This document shows positions 58,624 through 64,000 of a DNA stretch of 64,000 bases, piece after piece; position 1 is the first letter of the stretch; each line of letters opens with the position of its first letter. Made by a program: the position numbers and the translations under genes. Source of the DNA: Rhodococcus triatomae BKS 15-14 (GTDB lineage Bacteria > Actinomycetota > Actinomycetes > Mycobacteriales > Mycobacteriaceae); the NCBI GenBank assembly GCA_000341795.1, contig AODO01000018.1:1-64000 (forward strand), given 5' to 3'. Under the pieces are notes generated by a model that did no database searches, was not told where the DNA came from, and saw only the letters and a program-made list of their open reading frames with translations.

Positions 58624-60860
58624 GAGGCCTCGAATTCGATGGCGGGGGAATCGACGCGACGAAGGATGGTGATGCTGTCGCCGTCGACCATCGGCACGTA
58701 GAAGCCGGATTCGACCAGTTCCGTCACCTGTGAGGCGAGGTAGTCCGCGGACTGGCCGTACTGCAGTCGCAGCATGCCGGTCCCCTGACTCGTGGTGTAG
58801 AGGTACGCCGGCCGGCGTTCGAGAGCGCACTCCGCGAGCGCCTGCATGCACTCCTCGCCGTCGATGAACGAGAACTTCGGGCCACGCGAGTCGAGGATCC
58901 GGCGCGCACTGTTGGTGTGGGGCGCGTACGACCACGCCATCACTGTCGCGTTCGGCGGCAGTCCGGCGACGAACCGGTCGGACACCTCCACCTGCTCGCG
59001 GGTGGATGCCTCGAAGGAGGTGTTCAGACCTCGGTTCGTGGTCAGCAGCGCACCGAGCACGACGAGGGCGAGTGTCCCCGCGACCACCGGCGTCCACCGC
59101 CCGGCCGGTGTGCCGGCGACGGCGCCGGAGCGAACCCGGACGGCCCGGGCCGCCGTGGCGACCGCGATCGCGGCGAACGGGGCGAGCACCGGCGACGCGA
59201 GCACGAAGCAGCGGATGATCATCTCGCCGCCGTAGCTCTGCAGCACCACGAGCGTGAACGGTGCTGCGCAGATCGCCCCCGCCACCAGCCACGTCCGACG
59301 CCCGCGCGCGAGCAGCCACCCGACGAAGGCGACACCCGCGAACAGGCCCGACGCACCGATCCGGAGGTACTGCATCTGCTGGTAGGTCGGGTCACCCGAG
59401 AGTCGCTGGCCGACACCGCGGTTGACCGACGAGCCCACCTGCCCGATCTCGGAGAAGATCGACTGCAGGTGACCGAACCAGAAGTCGGTGGCGCCGTAGC
59501 TGAACCAGGCCGCGAACACCAGACCCGCGGCGAGCCACAGCGTCCGGTACCGCGTGACGCCGAACAGTGAGAAGAAGGCGAGCGCGATGATCACCAGGAT
59601 CGGTGTGATCTGGTGGGCCACCACGTTCGCGACGATCAGCAGCAGGAGCACCGCCCCGATCGCGAGAGTGCGTCCGGTGCCGAACCCGGGCACCAGACCG
59701 GGGGTGCGGCGCGGCGCGTCGACGACGAACCGCAGCAGGCCGGGTTCGATTCGGGGGAGCGGTGCCCGTCGCAACTGCCACAGCAGGGTGGCGATGATCG
59801 TCGTGTAGAAGACCAGCGCGACGGCCTGCGGCGCGAAGTAGTCCTGCTGATACCAGTTGAACAGCTGGTACAGCACCACCGACAGCCATGCGAGTCGCGC
59901 CCGGCCGGTGATCGAGATGGCGATCGCGTACAGCGGGAACACCAGGAGCGTGCCCATGAACAGCGTCGACCACGACAGCAGGACGGTGATGTCCCGGAGG
60001 TCCGCCACCGTCACCAGATGCGCGCCCGCGGAGAAGAACCCGGCCCAGCTGAAGCGGGCGTCGATTCCGTTCGGCAGCCGCCCGGCCTCCGCCAGGGCGT
60101 CGACGAAACCGCGGTGCACGAAGGCGGTGGGGACCGAGGTCTCGCCACTGGCGGCAGGCACCAGCATCGTCGAGTAGGTGATCAGGACGAACGTCGACGC
60201 CGCCATCACGACGTGGTCGATCCGGCTGCGGGTGAGGCTGTGGACGATCGTGGCCGACAGGACCACGAAGCCGAGCCAGTACGCCACCCCGACCTGCGTG
60301 ACGATCCCGTAGTGCCCGGAGCCGAGGAAGTCCAGCCGGGCCGCGGCGAACACGAACAGCGCCACGGCGACGGCGAGTGCACCGAGTGACAGCAGTCGCG
60401 TGCGGGGCGCGGCGCGCAGGTACTGCAGCGTGCCCCGCGGAACGGTGTAGCGGCGGGGGAGCGTTCGCGCGGCGGCGACGCATCCGGCGAGCGATCCGAC
60501 CGCGATGAGCGTCTGCACCGTCAGCGGGTTCCACCACTCCGGGACCATCGTGAACTGCGCAGCGACGACGAGGGTGGCGAGCGACACCGACACGACCAGC
60601 GATGCAGCGAGAGCTCGGCCCGGTATGCGGAGTGCGACGACGACGGGCAGGCCCGGCACCAGAACGGCGCCCGCGAGGACGACGAGGAGGCGGACCGGCT
60701 CCGGCAGCACGTCCGCGACGTCGAGCGCGACGAGCAGGTTCAGCACCAGCATCGCCGCAGACACGGCGCTGCCGAGGACCAGTGCGGCTCGCGGGTTCCA
60801 GCCGAACGCGGCCGTGCGGGGGTCGGTTCGCCGCGCGGTGTCGACGTCGGCGACGGTCAC
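58620..60860 (-). CDS. Large polytopic membrane protein, GT-C-like or polymerase-like
   Basis: A 746-aa protein with about 13-15 hydrophobic segments in the first 560 residues and a soluble C-terminal part of about 180 residues, probably extracytoplasmic. An extracytoplasmic loop region carries ARFSWAGFF and FNWYQQDYFAPQAVAL. The shape resembles GT-C glycosyltransferases or O-antigen-polymerase-like proteins, but no family motif settles it. GTG 60860 overlaps the stop of the tandem glycosyltransferase gene, so it belongs to the iron-boxed operon. It may polymerise or extend a lipid-linked glycan. Confidence 0.75.
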   Translation of the reverse strand: MTVADVDTARRTDPRTAAFGWNPRAALVLGSAVSAAMLVLNLLVALDVADVLPEPVRLLVVLAGAVLVPGLPVVVALRIPGRALAASLVVSVSLATLVVAAQFTMVPEWWNPLTVQTLIAVGSLAGCVAAARTLPRRYTVPRGTLQYLRAAPRTRLLSLGALAVAVALFVFAAARLDFLGSGHYGIVTQVGVAYWLGFVVLSATIVHSLTRSRIDHVVMAASTFVLITYSTMLVPAASGETSVPTAFVHRGFVDALAEAGRLPNGIDARFSWAGFFSAGAHLVTVADLRDITVLLSWSTLFMGTLLVFPLYAIAISITGRARLAWLSVVLYQLFNWYQQDYFAPQAVALVFYTTIIATLLWQLRRAPLPRIEPGLLRFVVDAPRRTPGLVPGFGTGRTLAIGAVLLLLIVANVVAHQITPILVIIALAFFSLFGVTRYRTLWLAAGLVFAAWFSYGATDFWFGHLQSIFSEIGQVGSSVNRGVGQRLSGDPTYQQMQYLRIGASGLFAGVAFVGWLLARGRRTWLVAGAICAAPFTLVVLQSYGGEMIIRCFVLASPVLAPFAAIAVATAARAVRVRSGAVAGTPAGRWTPVVAGTLALVVLGALLTTNRGLNTSFEASTREQVEVSDRFVAGLPPNATVMAWSYAPHTNSARRILDSRGPKFSFIDGEECMQALAECALERRPAYLYTTSQGTGMLRLQYGQSADYLASQVTELVESGFYVPMVDGDSITILRRVDSPAIEFEAS

Positions 60861-62854
60861 CGCGCAGCTCCGGACCTGCGGCCGGCGAGATGGCTGCGGA
60901 CGAAGAGGAAGGGGCCCGTCACGTAACCCCACGCCTCGAGCGCTCGGAGCCGCAGGGGCCAGTCACTGGGGAGGTCCTCGTTCTTCGTCGAGTTCGGGGA
61001 CAGCAGCATGTGCAGGCCGCGCGGCAGCCGCCGGAGGATCGGCGCCGGGTTCTCGGACAGGACGAACTTGGTCAGTCCTGCCGCCATGCCGGTGCCGTAG
61101 CCGTAGCTCTGTGCTCGCAACTCGACCATGTTGTCCCGGTGGTAGTGCCGGACGACGGCGTTCGGGTTGTAGGCGATCGACCACCCGTGCAGGATCGCGG
61201 CCCGGAACGCATCGAGATCTTCGCCGCCGCGGGTCGGGGTCCCGGTGCCGAGGCGTTCGTCGAAGCCGCCGACCGACGCGAGTGCGGAGGTCCGGAACAC
61301 CATGTTGTTGCCCGAACCGCACTCGCCCGCGGTGTAGGGAAAGAAGGGGCCGCGGGGGCCGAACTCACCGAGCTCCGAACCGATCTCGTGCTTGCTCAGC
61401 GACCACACGGTCGGCATCTCACCCTTGTCGAAGACCTTGGCCTCCTCGAACCACTCCTGGACACGATTCGTCGTCTCGGTGCCGAGCACCCGTCCGGTGA
61501 CGACACCGATCGCACCGACCGGGTCGGCCCGGAAACTCCCGACGGCCGCCGAGATCCAGCCGGGGTCGGCGAGGGCGTCGTCGTCGGTGAACGCGACGAG
61601 CCGCCCGGCGGCGCTGCGGTGACCGAGATTGCGGGCCGCGGACACACCGGGCACGGGCTGGTCGAGCACAGTCAGTCGCGGATCGTCGATGCCGGCGACG
61701 ATGCGCGCCGCGTCCCCGCGGTGCGGGCGGTTGTCGACCACGAGGAGCTCGATGTTGGTGTGGTCCTGCGCGAGGATGGACCGCACGGTGTCGGCGAGGG
61801 AGTCGCGGCCCACGGTCGGGACGACCACCGTGACGAGCTCGTTCTCGGTGACGGCTGGTTCTCCCGCGGCGAGGGCGGGCGTGGCGTCCCGGGATTCCGG
61901 ACGCGTCGCGCGAGCATGAAGGGTACCGCCGGCCGTCGCTCCCGCCGTCACGACGAGACCGAGCACGAGCACCGCGATCCGCGCCGGCGCCGCGAGGCCC
62001 TCACCTGTGACGGACTGGCGCAGGTAGCGCAGTACCCCGGTCGTCAGGGTGCGCGCCACGAAGCTGCGTTCGGCGGCCAGCCCGGCGTCCGCGCCGACCA
62101 TCCCGGACAGGACGGCCTTGGACCGGCCCTCGTGCCGGCAGCGGTCCGTGAAGTAGCGCAGCGTCGCCCGACCGGCAGGCACCACGTGGTCCACTGCGAA
62201 CCCGGTGACCCGGATGATTCGCGAGCCGGGAAAGCGTTGCCGCAGTTCGATTCCCATCAGGGTCTCTTCGCAGCCGGCCGGAACGGTGCCCACGCGGCCG
62301 AGGCGGTCGGAGAAACCGCCGATCTTCTCGAGCTCGGCTCTGCGTACCGCCATGGCCGCGCCGATCGGGTTGCGGATCTCGGCGCCGTCCGCCGCGAGAC
62401 CGCGGTAGTCGCAGCCGACGACCCAGCCGAACTCCTCGGGGAACCACCGGGGTGGACGGCCGGTCTCCCACTTCGCGACGACCGCGCCGCCGATGGCCAC
62501 GACGGAACCGTCCGCGAAGGCCGAGCGCGCCGCGGCGAGGGAGCCGGGGCGCAGGGCCGCGTCGTCGTCGAGGAAGACCACGATCTCGGCGGTGGCGGCG
62601 GCGACGCCGGTGTTGCGGGCGCCGGACAGGCCACGCGCACCGGTGTTGGCGACGAGGGTGACCGTGTCGGCGTACCGGCCGTGGAGTTCGCGGCGGAGTT
62701 CGTCGTTGTGGTCGACGACGACGATCAGCTCGTCACCGCCCTGGAGCTGGCGGTGCACCGCGTCGATGCCGGCGACCAGCAGGTCCAGGCGGTCGAGCGT
62801 GTAGCAGCTGATGATGATGGCGACCCCGGGATCGGGGCGGGTCGTCGAGGCCAA
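60857..62854 (-). CDS. Tandem (two-domain) family 2 glycosyltransferase
   Basis: A 665-aa fusion of two GT2 domains. The first (about 10-290) has IIISCYTLDRLDLL, RGLSGARNTGVA and VFLDDDAAL (DxD). The second (about 340-620) has VTVVVPTVGRDSLADTVRSIL, GVSAARNLGH, VAFTDDDALAD and GGEDLDAF. A hydrophobic stretch near 290-315 joins them. Two sugars may be added in succession. The TTG start at 62854 is supported by GGAG 8 bases upstream. An iron box lies 39 bp in front. It leads the operon 62854-57488. Confidence 0.88.
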   Translation of the reverse strand: MASTTRPDPGVAIIISCYTLDRLDLLVAGIDAVHRQLQGGDELIVVVDHNDELRRELHGRYADTVTLVANTGARGLSGARNTGVAAATAEIVVFLDDDAALRPGSLAAARSAFADGSVVAIGGAVVAKWETGRPPRWFPEEFGWVVGCDYRGLAADGAEIRNPIGAAMAVRRAELEKIGGFSDRLGRVGTVPAGCEETLMGIELRQRFPGSRIIRVTGFAVDHVVPAGRATLRYFTDRCRHEGRSKAVLSGMVGADAGLAAERSFVARTLTTGVLRYLRQSVTGEGLAAPARIAVLVLGLVVTAGATAGGTLHARATRPESRDATPALAAGEPAVTENELVTVVVPTVGRDSLADTVRSILAQDHTNIELLVVDNRPHRGDAARIVAGIDDPRLTVLDQPVPGVSAARNLGHRSAAGRLVAFTDDDALADPGWISAAVGSFRADPVGAIGVVTGRVLGTETTNRVQEWFEEAKVFDKGEMPTVWSLSKHEIGSELGEFGPRGPFFPYTAGECGSGNNMVFRTSALASVGGFDERLGTGTPTRGGEDLDAFRAAILHGWSIAYNPNAVVRHYHRDNMVELRAQSYGYGTGMAAGLTKFVLSENPAPILRRLPRGLHMLLSPNSTKNEDLPSDWPLRLRALEAWGYVTGPFLFVRSHLAGRRSGAAR

Positions 62855-62892
62855 GGCGATACTCCGGGATCGTCACAGTCCAGCCACCCTGT

Positions 62893-62911
62893 ATAGGGAA
62901 GGCTTGCCTAT
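62893..62911 (-). promoter_or_regulatory. IdeR/DtxR-type iron box upstream of the right-hand glycan operon
   Basis: ATAGGGAAGGCTTGCCTAT matches the consensus at about 13 of 19 positions, with inverted AGGC/GCCT arms. It lies 39 bp upstream of the tandem glycosyltransferase and 35 bp past the acyltransferase-like gene. Confidence 0.75.
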
Positions 62912-62945
62912 CCTACGTTGGGCCGATCGCGGTCGCGGAATCGGG

Positions 62946-64000
62946 TCACCGAAGCAGGCCGACCGGATCGGTCGTGACCGCGTCGAGGCCCTGTTGCACT
63001 CGGTCGCGCGCGAACACGTTTGCGTGGAACGAGGCGACCGTGAACATGCTGCCGTCGATCATTCCCCAGGACACCGTGATCCCCTCCGGCCCGGTCGGGT
63101 CGTTGTGCACGATGTAGAACGGGTCCGCGGTGCCGCGCCACGGGATGGTGCCCTGACGCGGAACCCGCCCGAGGCTCGAGAACAGCAGTCGGGCGCGGGG
63201 AGCACACGGTCGGGAGTTCGGTGCCTGCGGCTGTCCGGTCAGCAGGCCGATCCGGGTGCGCAGCGAGTTGAGGGCCACGTTCGCCACCGGTCTCCCCGAG
63301 GCGATCGCGCCCGCCACCGTCGTGTGGATCAACTGCGGCGACGGACGACGGCCCAGGTCGAATTCCAGCCCGGAGACGAAGTTGGCGAGCGGAACGTGAC
63401 CGTCCGCCAGGTATTTACGGACATCGAGCGTCACCGTCGCCACCTCGTCCACATCCAGCCCGGCGTCCGAGAGTCCACGGTTCAGCGCCGCCGCGACCAT
63501 CGCGAACATCGAGGTGCCCGGAGATGTGGCGTCGCGCCAGGCGCGGAGCCGCGCGACGGTCTCCGGTGGCATCGGCGAGAAGACCGCGGCGCGATCCGGA
63601 GCCCACGGCTGTTCGTCCGTGGCGGGCCGGGGCGCCGGCTTCGCCTGTCGGGACAGCGAACCGCGCAACGCCCACAGTCGACGCGGATCGGACCCGAAGG
63701 TGCGCAGCGCCGCGGCGGTGATCCCGTTCCCGCGGCGCAGCGCCGGACGCCACACGTTCGGATCCGACGGATCGATCGTCCCGAGGATCACCCCGTGCAA
63801 CAGGAGGGCGAACGCCACCTCGCCGAGGCCGTGATTGTGCTCGGTGCGCAGGTAGTCGCCTGCCAGGACGACACCCGTCGGTCGCGAATCCGGCGGACCG
63901 GCGACATCGGGGAGGTCGAGCAGATCCATCGGTGACGCGGGTGCGTCCATCGTCGTGACGACCGGCCGATGGGCGACCGGATCGAACGACCACCGGTTCG
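62946..64000 (-). CDS. Condensation/acyltransferase-like protein, 5' end outside the window
   Basis: The frame stays open to the window edge, so the true start is probably beyond 64000; the first ATG inside is at 63950. At least 334 residues are seen. EHNHGLGEVAF resembles a degenerate HHxxxDG acyltransferase motif, and TLDVRKYL...ANFVSGLEFDL resembles the VDLR...GNFV region of NRPS C-domain-like O-acyltransferases (PapA, alcohol or wax-ester types). It may acylate a glycan or lipid. Its relation to the iron box behind it is unknown. Confidence 0.6.
   Translation of the reverse strand, partial: NRWSFDPVAHRPVVTTMDAPASPMDLLDLPDVAGPPDSRPTGVVLAGDYLRTEHNHGLGEVAFALLLHGVILGTIDPSDPNVWRPALRRGNGITAAALRTFGSDPRRLWALRGSLSRQAKPAPRPATDEQPWAPDRAAVFSPMPPETVARLRAWRDATSPGTSMFAMVAAALNRGLSDAGLDVDEVATVTLDVRKYLADGHVPLANFVSGLEFDLGRRPSPQLIHTTVAGAIASGRPVANVALNSLRTRIGLLTGQPQAPNSRPCAPRARLLFSSLGRVPRQGTIPWRGTADPFYIVHNDPTGPEGITVSWGMIDGSMFTVASFHANVFARDRVQQGLDAVTTDPVGLLR

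Overview
The window is very GC-rich chromosomal DNA from an actinobacterium of the Mycobacteriales, most likely Rhodococcus or a close relative. This rests on the coaA, glyA and phoH2 neighbourhood (order shared with Mycobacterium tuberculosis, from memory), on GTG starts, and on repeated 19-bp IdeR/DtxR-type iron boxes. Species is not assigned. No tRNA, rRNA, CRISPR array or insertion sequence was seen.

Left flank, about 1-7500: housekeeping genes. These are coaA, a DUF885 protein, a SnoaL-like protein, glyA, a PIN-PhoH protein with a possible tiny ORF in front, a limonene-epoxide-hydrolase-like protein and a YkuD-type transpeptidase-like protein.

Siderophore locus, about 7510-40277: a catecholate/hydroxamate peptide siderophore cluster. 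EntC-, EntB- and EntA-type enzymes make 2,3-dihydroxybenzoate (DHB) and an EntE-type ligase activates it. A free-standing aryl carrier protein lies about 30 kb from the isochorismatase. Two giant NRPSs (3524 and 4092 aa) each begin with an EntF-like starter condensation domain. Read by eye, their six adenylation codes suggest Gly, a beta-amino acid (beta-alanine-like), Ser, N5-hydroxyornithine, Ser and an unresolved, possibly basic residue. Also present are panD next to an iron box, a siderophore-interacting reductase, a FecB-type lipoprotein and an EntS-type exporter. The second NRPS has no thioesterase. Two catalytically dead epimerase-like domains and a condensation domain without its histidines sit at the junction of the two NRPSs.

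Central and right region, about 40343-64000: glycosyltransferases, two Wzx-like flippases, a GH16 lipoprotein and a large polytopic membrane protein surround a second iron-boxed biosynthetic operon. That operon holds a GriI-type aldolase and a GriH-type 3-dehydroquinate synthase II, the pair that makes 3-amino-4-hydroxybenzoate elsewhere. It continues with a luciferase-like monooxygenase, an unusual adenylation-carrier-thioesterase (A-T-TE) enzyme, a GT14 glycosyltransferase and a flippase. A PobA-type hydroxylase with the complete 4-hydroxybenzoate pocket has its own iron box beside it. Iron boxes also precede the divergent glycosyltransferase/flippase pair and the right-hand glycan operon.

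Working model (inference): iron starvation switches on both a soluble DHB/hydroxamate siderophore and a second system that couples an aminohydroxybenzoate-type aryl acid to glycan or glycolipid export. The second system is the most likely undescribed biology here. Not seen in the window: ornithine N-hydroxylase, MbtH protein, phosphopantetheinyl transferase, and siderophore ABC permease or ATPase.
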